IMG/VR virus record: IMGVR_UViG_3300042197_004918
Span: 1 to 64,000 of that record
Origin: a virus
Length of the DNA stretch: 64,000 bases
Direction: 5' to 3' (one strand)
Each line of letters begins with the position of its first letter. The first letter of the stretch is position 1. Positions 40,426 through 48,452 of this stretch are shown piece after piece. The notes below the pieces were generated by a model. It was not told where the DNA came from. It did no database searches and saw only the letters and a list, made by a program, of their open reading frames with translations. Made by a program: the position numbers and the translations under genes.

Positions 40426-41189
40426 AAGAGAATCTATACAATAATGGAGACACGTTTTTTGACATAGAGAAGTCTAAACTGCAAATCCAACTTATACAAT
40501 GCACTACGCCTGTGCAAAATAAGCTATTTCGTGATACCATAAATAAACACCACTCGTATGTAAAATACAAAGATTCTCCGACGAGGAATCTTAGATACTT
40601 GGTCTACGAAGGCGTGAGTGGAAATCACGTAGGAGCCGTGGGATTGAGCAGTGCCACAATTGCGGTGGCTTGCCGAGATGCATTTGTTGGGTGGAACAAT
40701 GAAACTAAGATGCGTCACCTAAACGAAGTCGCTAACAATAGTAGATTTTGCTTAATAAGAGACAACATCACCATAAAGAATGTGGCAAGTATGTGTCTTC
40801 GCCAGCTGCGCGAAGTTGGTGCAGTGGACTGGAAGAATCGTTACAACGACAGATTAATACTGCTTGAGACGTTTGTTCAGCCCGACAGAGATGTTTCATT
40901 AGACGGACACGTATCGAGAAACGGCAGTTGTTATAGAAGTGATAACTGGGTCGAGGTCGGAATGACATCTGGTGCAAGTATCCAAAAGTCTCCGTTATTG
41001 TTATGGGCGAAGGAGAAGGGAGAAAGAGGAAGGCTTGCCAGAGAAAACAAAGAGGAGTGTCTAAAGATATATGGAAAGTATCTTGGAGAACACAATGGTA
41101 GCGGATATAAAGTAACTGAAAGTAAGAAAAAAATTGTGTTTGTAAGACCTCTGGTCCATAATTGGAAAACCTTATTGAACCATGAGTGA
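40422..41189 (+). CDS. DUF4338/DruA-like protein B
   Basis: 255 aa, GTG start overlapping the previous stop (GTGA). YLVYEGVSGNHVGAVGLSSA ... TIAVACRDAFVGWNNET, NNSRFCLIRDNITIKNVASM, VDWKNRYNDRLILLETFVQP, and GSCYRSDNWVEVGMTSG show the full DUF4338 core more cleanly than the gene at 36311. Members include DruA of the Druantia defence system. It overlaps the first glycosyltransferase by 8 bases, so it is in the same unit. The role in a phage is unknown. Confidence 0.72.
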   Translation: MKENLYNNGDTFFDIEKSKLQIQLIQCTTPVQNKLFRDTINKHHSYVKYKDSPTRNLRYLVYEGVSGNHVGAVGLSSATIAVACRDAFVGWNNETKMRHLNEVANNSRFCLIRDNITIKNVASMCLRQLREVGAVDWKNRYNDRLILLETFVQPDRDVSLDGHVSRNGSCYRSDNWVEVGMTSGASIQKSPLLLWAKEKGERGRLARENKEECLKIYGKYLGEHNGSGYKVTESKKKIVFVRPLVHNWKTLLNHE

Positions 41190-42510
41190 TTTTTTTGAAT
41201 ACGACAATCCGGAGGTAGAGTGTAAATATAGAATTTTGGTGTGGCCAAACATAACCTACTCCGAGGATTTGGAGAAGGATTCCTACGTGGTAGTGTTGTC
41301 AAACGTCATTCGTGAAGTCAACAAGATGGTTCCGGGAATATTTTGGTCTATAGTCACACCAAAAGAAGTCAAGAGTTTGAAATTCCCAAACACAGAACAA
41401 CTCATATTGGATTTTCCGACGTATCCAAATTCGATGAGGATAAATTTCGACTTCAAGAAAGTGATGAACCTTGTCGATTGGCGGAAAAACGATTACGACA
41501 TCATTTACAGCCATTTGCCAGAACACACGCTTCAACTTTCAAACCTCTTCAACAACCAGACTAATATACGTCCCAAGTTTTTGGGATACTGTCATTGGTA
41601 TGAAGTAGAGGAAAACACTGCCTACGAGAAGAACGTGTTTATGAACAACATCGCGGGAACTCTTGAAATGCAAGAGTGTGGGGTGAACTCGAACTGGCTG
41701 AAGAACCTCATTCTAAAGAAGGCTTCCAAATTCTACTCTGATTCTGTGTTGAAAGACTTGGAGAGAATAATTCAGCCTCACTATCTCGGAACGGATGTAG
41801 ATTTCGGAAACAATACGAACTTGATTCATAAATCCATTCTTTTCAACCACCGACCAAATGAGTATACGGGTTGGAATGAGTTTTTGAAATCAATGGATAA
41901 GTTATACGAAACTCGTCAAGACTTCACTGTGTATGTGACTCTTGCGGAAGTCGAACGGCCCTACATCAAGAAAGTGTGCCTCAATCGTAAAGACTACACG
42001 AATTTCTTAAAACAGATGCACGTTGGAGTTGGGTTCTTCAAAGACTACAGCGCATGGTCTATTTCCGCTACGGATGGGATGAGCCGTGGACTTCCATATC
42101 TTCTGCCTAAAAGACTTTGTTATCCCGAAATGGTTGGTGAGGATTATCCGTTGTTCTTCACAACCGACGCAGACTTTCTTTCAAAAATTGGAACCATTCT
42201 CGACGACCCTACCTTTAGAAAGACCCATACGGAAACTCTAAAATCCGTGGTTACAGACCTCTCGTGGAATAACACGGTCAAGGAGTGGTTTGGTGGGTGG
42301 AATGTCTTTGAGTTCGACAAACTCACCAAGGATACTCCTAGATACAATGATATTTTAAAATTGATAAAGACCAAAGGGTTTGTGTCAAAAGAAACCTTGA
42401 TGGATTTCCTCGGTTGGGGTGTCAATATCTCCATGTCTCCTTATAGAAATAGACTCCGAGACGAACCAAATATAACCCTCTTAAAGTCCGGTTATCAATA
42501 TAATAATTGA
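41182..42510 (+). CDS. GT-B glycosyltransferase with winged-helix-like tail
   Basis: 442 aa, first gene of the glycan island. The N-terminal half (YDIIYSHLPEHTLQLSNLF, KFLGYCHWYEVEENTAY) is an acceptor Rossmann domain. The second half has ILFNHRPNEYTGWNEFLKSM and HVGVGFFKDYSAWSISATDG ... RGLPYLLPKRLCYPEM, the donor-domain pattern of GT4-like enzymes. The last ~55 residues (LIKTKGFVSKETLMDFLGWG) look like a small winged helix, unusual for a glycosyltransferase. It probably transfers a sugar from a nucleotide donor; substrate unknown. Confidence 0.72.
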   Translation: MSDFFEYDNPEVECKYRILVWPNITYSEDLEKDSYVVVLSNVIREVNKMVPGIFWSIVTPKEVKSLKFPNTEQLILDFPTYPNSMRINFDFKKVMNLVDWRKNDYDIIYSHLPEHTLQLSNLFNNQTNIRPKFLGYCHWYEVEENTAYEKNVFMNNIAGTLEMQECGVNSNWLKNLILKKASKFYSDSVLKDLERIIQPHYLGTDVDFGNNTNLIHKSILFNHRPNEYTGWNEFLKSMDKLYETRQDFTVYVTLAEVERPYIKKVCLNRKDYTNFLKQMHVGVGFFKDYSAWSISATDGMSRGLPYLLPKRLCYPEMVGEDYPLFFTTDADFLSKIGTILDDPTFRKTHTETLKSVVTDLSWNNTVKEWFGGWNVFEFDKLTKDTPRYNDILKLIKTKGFVSKETLMDFLGWGVNISMSPYRNRLRDEPNITLLKSGYQYNN

Positions 42511-42514
42511 TAAT

Positions 42515-42540
42515 CTAATCTTTTCTAATCTTTTCTAATG
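42515..42540 (+). repeat. Direct repeats CTAATCTTTT before RHH gene
   Basis: Two exact 10-bp copies (42515-42524, 42525-42534) and a partial third (42535-42540), one helical turn apart. They lie 23 bases before ATG 42564. Spacing by one turn is typical of ribbon-helix-helix operator arrays. Confidence 0.65.
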
Positions 42541-42563
42541 TAGACCAATATGTATGGTGCATA

Positions 42564-42743
42564 ATGGTTACAGAAGAAGAAAAAACTTCAATACAAGTCT
42601 CGGTTTCAATCCGAGATCTTCTTCGGGAATTTTGTGACGAAAACGGATTCAAAATGAATCGTTTCGTCGAAAAAGCCATCCTACAAGCCATCTCAGGAAG
42701 TTACAGAATATCAAATTATGAAAATGACAAAAGCACAAGCTGA
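42564..42743 (+). CDS. Ribbon-helix-helix DNA-binding protein (59 aa)
   Basis: A short gene from ATG 42564 to TGA 42741. KTSIQVSVSIRDLL is the RHH beta strand and first helix, REFCDENGFKMNRFVEKAIL the turn and second helix, as in Arc/MetJ/CopG dimers. Such proteins repress promoters, often their own. Direct repeats just upstream are candidate operators. The 3' end overlaps the next gene by 26 bases. It may control the glycan-island genes downstream; that is inference. Confidence 0.65.
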   Translation: MVTEEEKTSIQVSVSIRDLLREFCDENGFKMNRFVEKAILQAISGSYRISNYENDKSTS

Positions 42744-42903
42744 AGCGAAGGTCTACGAACTAACCGAATCTCTTCTCATAACTAAGCGAGATCAAAAAGA
42801 CGTTAATTCTGGTTACAAGGAAAAGATTAAGGACATCGAGTCTGAGATTAAAGCCATAATCGAAGAATATGACTCAACAGGTTCGGCACCAGCAAAACCA
42901 TAA
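42718..42903 (+). CDS. Small coiled-coil protein (61 aa)
   Basis: ATG 42718 (MKMTKAQAEAKVYELTESLL) overlaps the RHH gene. It is one long charged helix with a short Gly/Ser/Pro tail (DSTGSAPAKP). The next gene starts 7 bases after the stop. No family recognised. Confidence 0.55.
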   Translation: MKMTKAQAEAKVYELTESLLITKRDQKDVNSGYKEKIKDIESEIKAIIEEYDSTGSAPAKP

Positions 42904-42909
42904 TTATCT

Positions 42910-43464
42910 ATGAAAAAGAAAAAGATACTACTCTTATCAGACGACCTCCGAATGTTTAGTGGCGTCGCGTGCCAGTCTCGTGAAATTGTTTTGAACACTA
43001 TCCATCACTATGATTGGGTTCAAATTGCAGGTGCTATCCATCACCCAGAGGCCAACAAGATAGTTGATATGTCACAGGCGGCAGCGGAATACGCGAAGAC
43101 TAAGAAGGAAGAAACATATCTTAAACTTTATCCGGTTGATGGATACGGTAACGAAGATATGTTGCTGTCAGTTATGGATATGGAAAAGCCGGATGCTTTG
43201 ATGCACTTCACCGACCCTCGTTTTTGGGGATGGTTGTATCAGATTGAGAGAAAGATTAGACAGAAGATTCCATTGACGTATCTAAATATTTGGGATGACC
43301 TACCATATCCAATGTGGAACCGGCCATTTTATGAGAGCTGTGACTCATTGTTCAGCATCAGCAAGCAGACCATGAACATCAACAAGTGGGTATTGGGGCC
43401 CGAAAACTGTCGTTTAATCGAAGGTGATCTTGACAAGGACGGAAATTTGGTTAAACTCCAATAA
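42910..43464 (+). CDS. Split GT-B glycosyltransferase, N-terminal half
   Basis: 184 aa. ILLLSDDLRMFSGVACQSRE is the first Rossmann strand and glycine-containing loop of GT4 enzymes. PDALMHFTDPRFWGWLYQIE and LTYLNIWDDLPYPMWNRPFY complete an acceptor-binding domain. It stops at the usual interdomain linker (SKQTMNINKWVLGPENCRL), with no donor domain. The missing half is encoded at 44313-45293. The stop codon is clean, not a frameshift remnant. The two halves may associate as a two-subunit enzyme. Confidence 0.75.
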   Translation: MKKKKILLLSDDLRMFSGVACQSREIVLNTIHHYDWVQIAGAIHHPEANKIVDMSQAAAEYAKTKKEETYLKLYPVDGYGNEDMLLSVMDMEKPDALMHFTDPRFWGWLYQIERKIRQKIPLTYLNIWDDLPYPMWNRPFYESCDSLFSISKQTMNINKWVLGPENCRLIEGDLDKDGNLVKLQ

Positions 43465-43467
43465 GTT

Positions 43468-43815
43468 ATGGAAACCATTGCAGAAAAAAACCTAAAATCA
43501 GTTATAGAACTCTACACTTGTTCGAGACAAGTCGGACATACCACCGCCGTAGTCGCCGCTGCTGAGGCTTGTGGTGCCGTAGTCGTGGTTCATAATGAGA
43601 GGATGAGAAGTCACATCGAAGATATGTCAGAGGAATATATCTCTACTGTATCCATAGATTCTCTGGACAAGTTGAGGGGTGTTTCTAAAGCAGTGGTGTT
43701 TGATAACGCGGCCATATTAGTCTTGGCCCAAGACTCTCTTCAAGAGATAAATAGACTTAATAGAATAATCTCAAAACTAAAACAGAACATTCAGTTTCAG
43801 TTGGACCAGGTCTGA
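43468..43815 (+). CDS. Small P-loop-like protein (115 aa)
   Basis: LYTCSRQVGHTTAVVAAAEA has a degenerate Walker A (R-Q-x-G-H-T-T instead of GxGKT), then GAVVVVHNERMRSHIED and SKAVVFDNAAILVLAQ with a Walker B-like aspartate. This resembles small phage NTPase-like proteins. It lies between the two halves of a split glycosyltransferase. The C-terminus is a helix (EINRLNRIISKLKQNI). Function unknown. Confidence 0.6.
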   Translation: METIAEKNLKSVIELYTCSRQVGHTTAVVAAAEACGAVVVVHNERMRSHIEDMSEEYISTVSIDSLDKLRGVSKAVVFDNAAILVLAQDSLQEINRLNRIISKLKQNIQFQLDQV

Positions 43816-43819
43816 ACCT

Positions 43820-43987
43820 ATGAAAAAACACTCTGTAGAAATGACTATAACCGATTCGTGTGGAAAAAAGTTGACGGGAACAATGGAATCTGACGCAATT
43901 TCCAAATTAAAGGAACTTCATGGATTGGATGGAACATCTGAGATGTATGAGGTTTTGATGGAAGAATTAAATTCAAACGAAAAGTAA
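43820..43987 (+). CDS. Small acidic protein (55 aa)
   Basis: Short gene from ATG 43820 to TAA 43985-43987, 4 bases after the previous stop and 3 before the next start. Sequence begins MKKHSVEMTITDSCGKKLTG and ends EVLMEELNSNEK. No family recognised; accepted for its tight fit between neighbours and its protein-like codon use. Confidence 0.5.
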   Translation: MKKHSVEMTITDSCGKKLTGTMESDAISKLKELHGLDGTSEMYEVLMEELNSNEK

Positions 43988-43990
43988 AAT

Positions 43991-44308
43991 ATGCCACTAA
44001 TAGAATCTACACTTAAACGTCTGATGGGAACCAAAGAAGAAGTATCGGGTTGGTTCGACCGAGCGCGTGAGTCGTATGCCAAAACGATGTTTACCAAATC
44101 AACCGCATTGGACGACACCGAACTAGGTTCTCCCTACGCACAGTTGGACCAGATAAATGGTCAGGAGAAAAAACAAGGATTGGTCTTTTACATGACCGCA
44201 AAAAAGAAGTCTGACGACTTTCTTCCCGGACGAATTCCTGATATAGAGGTGAGACTAGAATCCGTATTCGTATCGTTGCTTGAAACATCTATACCGAACC
44301 CAGAATAA
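43991..44308 (+). CDS. Hypothetical protein (105 aa)
   Basis: ATG 43991. The N-terminal helix (LIESTLKRLMGTKEEVSGWF) is followed by a basic/aromatic stretch (GLVFYMTAKKKSDDFLPGRI) and an acidic beta end (IEVRLESVFVSLLETS). It ends 4 bases before the C-terminal half of the split glycosyltransferase. No family recognised. Confidence 0.6.
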   Translation: MPLIESTLKRLMGTKEEVSGWFDRARESYAKTMFTKSTALDDTELGSPYAQLDQINGQEKKQGLVFYMTAKKKSDDFLPGRIPDIEVRLESVFVSLLETSIPNPE

Positions 44309-44312
44309 ATTT

Positions 44313-45293
44313 ATGCCAATCAAAGGAAAACATCTACTACATTATTTGCCACACGGAATTAACGGCACGGTTTTTAAACCGTTGCCAGATAACGACCCGT
44401 CGGTGGTTAAACTTCGCAAGAACGTCTTCAAAGACAAGGAATATGATTTCATGTTCTTTTATAACAGCCGAAACATAAATCGGAAGAGAACGGCCAACAT
44501 CATGTTGGCCTTCAGAACATTCTGTGACAATCTCCCGAAGGAGAAATCCGACAAGTGTATTTTGGTATTACATACCGAAAAGGTGTTGGATGCTGGAACA
44601 GATTTGAACGCGTGCGGCGAAGCGTTCCTCACGGGAATCAACCACATTGTTCTTGAAAACAGATATTCTCCGGAAGAAATGAATATCCTCTACAACATGG
44701 CCGATGTGACAATTAACGTGAGTTCAAATGAAGGTTTCGGTCTTAGCGTAGCTGAGTCAATTATGAGTGGAACTCCTGTGATTGTAAATGTCACCGGAGG
44801 ACTTCAAGACCAAATCGGTCAAGTGGACGACGAGGGGAAGCCGGTGGAATTCTCCAGAGACTTTGGCTCCAATAACGTCCGTAAGTATTCACGTCATGGA
44901 ATTTGGGCAAAACCAGTCTGGCCCGTAACACGAGTTATACAGGGTTCCCCGCCGACACCATACATCTTCGATGACTTGTGTAAGTGGGAAGACGTAGCCG
45001 ACGCCATGATGTATTGGTATACCGCCGGAAAGACGAAGTGCTCAGAATGCGGAGCCGTGGGGAGAGAGTGGGCACTCGGCGAAGGTGGACTCAACCATCT
45101 AAACCTGGCCGACCAGTTTATAAAGGCCATGGATTTCACGTTAGAAAACTTCACTCCACGTTCGAGGTTCAGTCTTCATACCGATTCCGAATATGTGGGT
45201 CACAAGATGCCAGGTAATAGCATGGGATGTGATATTCCAAAGATAGATGTTGATAAAATACACAACGAGTTGAGAGAGAGTAAAATAACTTGA
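44313..45293 (+). CDS. Split GT-B glycosyltransferase, C-terminal half
   Basis: 326 aa from ATG 44313; a TTG at 44280 is less likely. It starts at the domain linker (LLHYLPHGINGTVFKPL) and carries the donor domain: FMFFYNSRNINRKRTANIML, VLENRYSPEEMNILYNMADV, VSSNEGFGLSVAESIMSGTP (EGFGLSVAE, the E-x7-E motif) and VTGGLQDQIG. A late insertion has CSECGAVGREW, perhaps a metal-binding hairpin. Alone it lacks an acceptor domain. The natural partner is the gene at 42910. Confidence 0.78.
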   Translation: MPIKGKHLLHYLPHGINGTVFKPLPDNDPSVVKLRKNVFKDKEYDFMFFYNSRNINRKRTANIMLAFRTFCDNLPKEKSDKCILVLHTEKVLDAGTDLNACGEAFLTGINHIVLENRYSPEEMNILYNMADVTINVSSNEGFGLSVAESIMSGTPVIVNVTGGLQDQIGQVDDEGKPVEFSRDFGSNNVRKYSRHGIWAKPVWPVTRVIQGSPPTPYIFDDLCKWEDVADAMMYWYTAGKTKCSECGAVGREWALGEGGLNHLNLADQFIKAMDFTLENFTPRSRFSLHTDSEYVGHKMPGNSMGCDIPKIDVDKIHNELRESKIT

Positions 45294-45317
45294 ATCCAAC
45301 ACATTAGTTGGTAATAT
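45290..45317 (+). promoter_or_regulatory. Possible promoter TTGAAT-16-TAATAT
   Basis: Ends 7 bases before the dUTPase ATG. Its spacer is occupied by the inverted repeat CCAAC-6-GTTGG (45296-45311), a possible operator between -35 and -10. Confidence 0.35.
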
Positions 45318-45324
45318 ATCACAG

Positions 45325-45990
45325 ATGATACTACAAGTTTTAAAGAATGACACGTTTCTGGTCGAACCGTTATTACCTACTCGTGGGACAGAGAAATCCA
45401 CTGGGTATGACATAAAGGCCATATCTGAACCAGAAATAGTCGGTGTGAAAGATGCCGATAAAGAGTATTACTCTGAATATTACTCCTCGATAGATTATAT
45501 CCAATATAGGACTGGGTTGTTTGTTTCACCAAAATCCTCCACGAGCTTTACTCCGTTTGGAAACGATGTCGTTGAGTATGACATTCTATTGATGCCTAGG
45601 TCATCTATATCAAAATACAATTTATCCCTTGCAAATTCCGTGGGCCTCATAGACACTGATTATAGAAACGAAATCTTAGTTAGATTCAACTATATTTGGC
45701 AGCCGGAAGATTACACCGTCATCAATGGTAGGATTTTTGGAAAACCAAATCTTTCTAAAATCTACAAACGTGGAGACGCGGTGGCTCAGATTAAAGTCAC
45801 CGTGGTTGAGAGGGTAACTTTTCATCTAACCGATTCGTTAGATTCTACCACTCGGACCGGAGGATTTGGGAGCACTGATTCCAGTGCAAAGGAAACATTG
45901 CTCGAAAAGTTTAACTTAAAAACGCAAGAGTCAGCCGTATCTAAGAGATATTTGGACAACATCAAAGAAAGAGAAAAACAGTTTATATGA
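45325..45990 (+). CDS. dut: dUTPase (trimeric type)
   Basis: 221 aa. The five motifs are present in order: STGYDIKA (1), LLMPRSSISKYNL (2), ANSVGLIDTDYRNEILV (3), YKRGDAVAQI (4) and TRTGGFGSTD (5). It hydrolyses dUTP to dUMP and keeps uracil out of DNA. It is longer than usual (~150 aa): an insert near residues 33-62 (DADKEYYSEYYSS) and a ~35-residue helical C-terminal extension. It stands inside the glycan island, probably under its own promoter-like element. Confidence 0.87.
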   Translation: MILQVLKNDTFLVEPLLPTRGTEKSTGYDIKAISEPEIVGVKDADKEYYSEYYSSIDYIQYRTGLFVSPKSSTSFTPFGNDVVEYDILLMPRSSISKYNLSLANSVGLIDTDYRNEILVRFNYIWQPEDYTVINGRIFGKPNLSKIYKRGDAVAQIKVTVVERVTFHLTDSLDSTTRTGGFGSTDSSAKETLLEKFNLKTQESAVSKRYLDNIKEREKQFI

Positions 45991-47312
45991 ACAAACCATT
46001 ATGTATTTTACAGTCAGCATTATTCACCCGTAGTGGATACGGTGAATGGTCATTAGCGATGGCTAAATCGTTGCTTAGATACGGTAAGTTGGATTTGAAG
46101 ATCGTCCCTACTCGTTGGGGAGGATGTCCGTCCAAGACGTCGCTTTCCGACATGGAGACTCCTGAGGACATCGAATTGTTTAATCGTATTCTTCGACAGC
46201 CGTTACAAAAGCAGCCGGAAGTATTCATTCAAATGACTATTCCAAACGAATATCAGGCCCCCGCAAAGGTGAATATTGGTATGACCGCTGGAATTGAAAC
46301 CACAGTTCCACCGGGAGAGTGGATAGAGGGGATGAACCGGATGACGGCGAATTTCGTTTTATCCAATTTCGTCAAGGATGTGTTTCAAAAAACGGTATTG
46401 ACAAAACAAAACCCAAATGGGACGAAAGAAGAGATTAAACTGAAGAAACCCATCGAAGTAGTCAACTGGGGCGCAGACACATCCATCTATAAAAAGACGG
46501 ACGAGAAGTGTCCAACCTTAGATTCAGAACTTTCTGCGGTAAAGGAAGATTTTTGCTTTTTATTCGTAGGACAGTGGACGCACAGCAATGGATTGTTCAG
46601 TGACAGAAAAGACATCGGAATGTTGATTAAGACGTTCTGTGAAGCCTTCGCGAATCAGAAGAACAAGCCTGCTCTCATACTTAAAACCAGTGGAGTAGCG
46701 TTCTCTCAGGTAGATAAACACGAGTGTCTACGGAGGATAAACGCTATTAAGGCCACTGTCCAGGGTGACCTTCCAAACGTGTATCTTCTTCACGGAGAAT
46801 TGTCCGATGTCGAAATGAACGCACTATTCAATCACGAGAAGGTCAAGTGCCACGTAAGCTTCACTCACGGTGAGGGCTACGGCCATCCACTTTTACTGGC
46901 CTCTTTGAGCGGTAAACCGATAATGGCGTCGGATTGGAGTGGACATTTGGATTTCTTGAACAGAGACAATTCCTATCTTCTCCCAGGAGAAATCAAACCG
47001 GTCAGAGGAGATTCTGTAAATCAGTGGATAATCAGAGAATCGTCTTGGTTCCATGTAAACTATGAGAAAGCCAAGGAAAAGTTGAGAGGAATGGTCACGA
47101 ACTATGACAAACTAACTGAGAAAGCACTCGTAGCAAGCATAGTAAACAAAGATAAGTTCAGCAAGGAAGCGATAGACGTCCAATTCCATGCTATGTTGGA
47201 TAAATACATTCCGGAGTTTCCAACTACTAGCCAGATTGTTCTTCCGAAGTTGAAAAAACTTGAACTTCCTACGTTGAAGAAGATAGAATTGCCAACTTTG
47301 AAGAAAGTGTAA
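45987..47312 (+). CDS. GT-B glycosyltransferase with C-terminal LPxLKK repeats
   Basis: 441 aa, ATGA overlap with dut. N-terminal LCILQSALFTRSGYGEWSLA and NIGMTAGIETTVPPGEWIEG; C-terminal donor domain CFLFVGQWTHSNGLFSDRKD, VYLLHGELSDVEMNALF and SFTHGEGYGHPLLLASLSGK (E-x7-L/E region). The last ~23 residues are three copies of a (L-P-x-L-K-K-x-E) heptad-like unit, whose codons differ between copies, so the peptide is kept by selection. The tail may bind a membrane or a partner. Confidence 0.77.
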   Translation: MNKPLCILQSALFTRSGYGEWSLAMAKSLLRYGKLDLKIVPTRWGGCPSKTSLSDMETPEDIELFNRILRQPLQKQPEVFIQMTIPNEYQAPAKVNIGMTAGIETTVPPGEWIEGMNRMTANFVLSNFVKDVFQKTVLTKQNPNGTKEEIKLKKPIEVVNWGADTSIYKKTDEKCPTLDSELSAVKEDFCFLFVGQWTHSNGLFSDRKDIGMLIKTFCEAFANQKNKPALILKTSGVAFSQVDKHECLRRINAIKATVQGDLPNVYLLHGELSDVEMNALFNHEKVKCHVSFTHGEGYGHPLLLASLSGKPIMASDWSGHLDFLNRDNSYLLPGEIKPVRGDSVNQWIIRESSWFHVNYEKAKEKLRGMVTNYDKLTEKALVASIVNKDKFSKEAIDVQFHAMLDKYIPEFPTTSQIVLPKLKKLELPTLKKIELPTLKKV

Positions 47313-47313
47313 A

Positions 47314-47985
47314 ATGAATGATGTCATAATATCTTATCTGGTTACGTGTAAGAACGAAGGGGAACAGCTTAGGGATCTTTTACGAGTTCTATCGAATTAC
47401 AGTCTGGGTTGTGAGTGCGTCATCCTCGATGATTACACTGACCACGAACTCACCCGAGCGGTGCTTAACGAAACTAAGAACGACCCGTTTTTTAGAATAG
47501 AATTACACCACCTAAATAAGAATTATTCGGAACACAAGAATTACGGAAAGTCTCTCTGTAGAGGCAAATGGGTGTTTCAGATTGACGCCGATGAAATTCC
47601 TTCCGAGACATTGCTCCAGAATTTGCAGGAAATACTCCTTTCAAATGAAAGTGTGGAATTGTTTTGGCTTCCACGGATAAACAACTTCATCGGAGTGACC
47701 GACGCCCATGCGAAGCAGTGGGGATGGAATATAAACAATCCTAATAAGTGGGTAAACTGGAACAACGGAGATTATCAAGGTAGACTTTTCAAAAATCTCC
47801 CTCACTTGGAGTGGAAGCGACCGCTGCACGAAAAAATAGAAGGGTTCAGGGTAGAATCTTGGTTTCCGAAAGAAGAAGACTTCGCGTTGATTCACACGAA
47901 GACAATAGAGAAACAGATAGAGACTAATTTGGGTTACAACAAAAATTTCAGTGAAGAGTTGAATAAGGGGCATAACCTAAAATGA
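47314..47985 (+). CDS. GT2-type (GT-A) glycosyltransferase
   Basis: 223 aa. SYLVTCKNEGEQLRDLLRVL and CECVILDDYTDHELTRAVL are the N-terminal nucleotide-binding part. GKWVFQIDADEIPSETLLQN holds the DxD metal motif, and HLEWKRPLHEKIEGF the usual acceptor-side segment. It is a short GT2 enzyme without membrane helices. One base separates it from the previous gene; ATGA overlap with the next. Confidence 0.78.
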   Translation: MNDVIISYLVTCKNEGEQLRDLLRVLSNYSLGCECVILDDYTDHELTRAVLNETKNDPFFRIELHHLNKNYSEHKNYGKSLCRGKWVFQIDADEIPSETLLQNLQEILLSNESVELFWLPRINNFIGVTDAHAKQWGWNINNPNKWVNWNNGDYQGRLFKNLPHLEWKRPLHEKIEGFRVESWFPKEEDFALIHTKTIEKQIETNLGYNKNFSEELNKGHNLK

Positions 47986-48452
47986 ACGACAACAAGGTGA
48001 GATATTTACAAGAGACTCGTTGCCACGTCCGATCCGTGCAACTGTATCTAAGCGAGTTCTCAGGAGAGCTTTACCGCAGGGGAATCCTTCACGACAATTC
48101 AAAGTTTTATGAACCAGAGTTGACGGGATTTTCTGAAAACATAGACAACGTTCCGAATATTGTTTATGGGAGCGAAGAACACTCCAGGAAATTGCTGGAG
48201 ATGAAGCCTATTATAGATGTTCATCACGAAGAAAACCGACACCACCCGGAACACTGGGATAACGGTGTGGATGATATGTCATTGTTGGATATAATCGAGA
48301 TGTTGATTGATTGGAAGTGTGCATCGCAACGATACAAAGATGGAAGCCTACGAAAGTCGGTAGACATAAATTGTGAAAAATATAACATATCCCCACAACT
48401 CAAAAAGATACTCTTGAATACGATTCGAGATCATTTCCCGGAGGACGCGTGA
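47982..48452 (+). CDS. DUF5662-like metal-dependent helical protein
   Basis: 156 aa. YRRGILHDNSKFYEPELTGF, IIDVHHEENRHHPEHWDN, and DMSLLDIIEMLIDWKCASQR match a small family (DUF5662) with HD-type histidine/aspartate ligands. An HD-like phosphohydrolase activity is possible but unproven. ATGA overlap before it and GTGA after it tie it to glycosyltransferase genes on both sides. Confidence 0.7.
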   Translation: MNDNKVRYLQETRCHVRSVQLYLSEFSGELYRRGILHDNSKFYEPELTGFSENIDNVPNIVYGSEEHSRKLLEMKPIIDVHHEENRHHPEHWDNGVDDMSLLDIIEMLIDWKCASQRYKDGSLRKSVDINCEKYNISPQLKKILLNTIRDHFPEDA

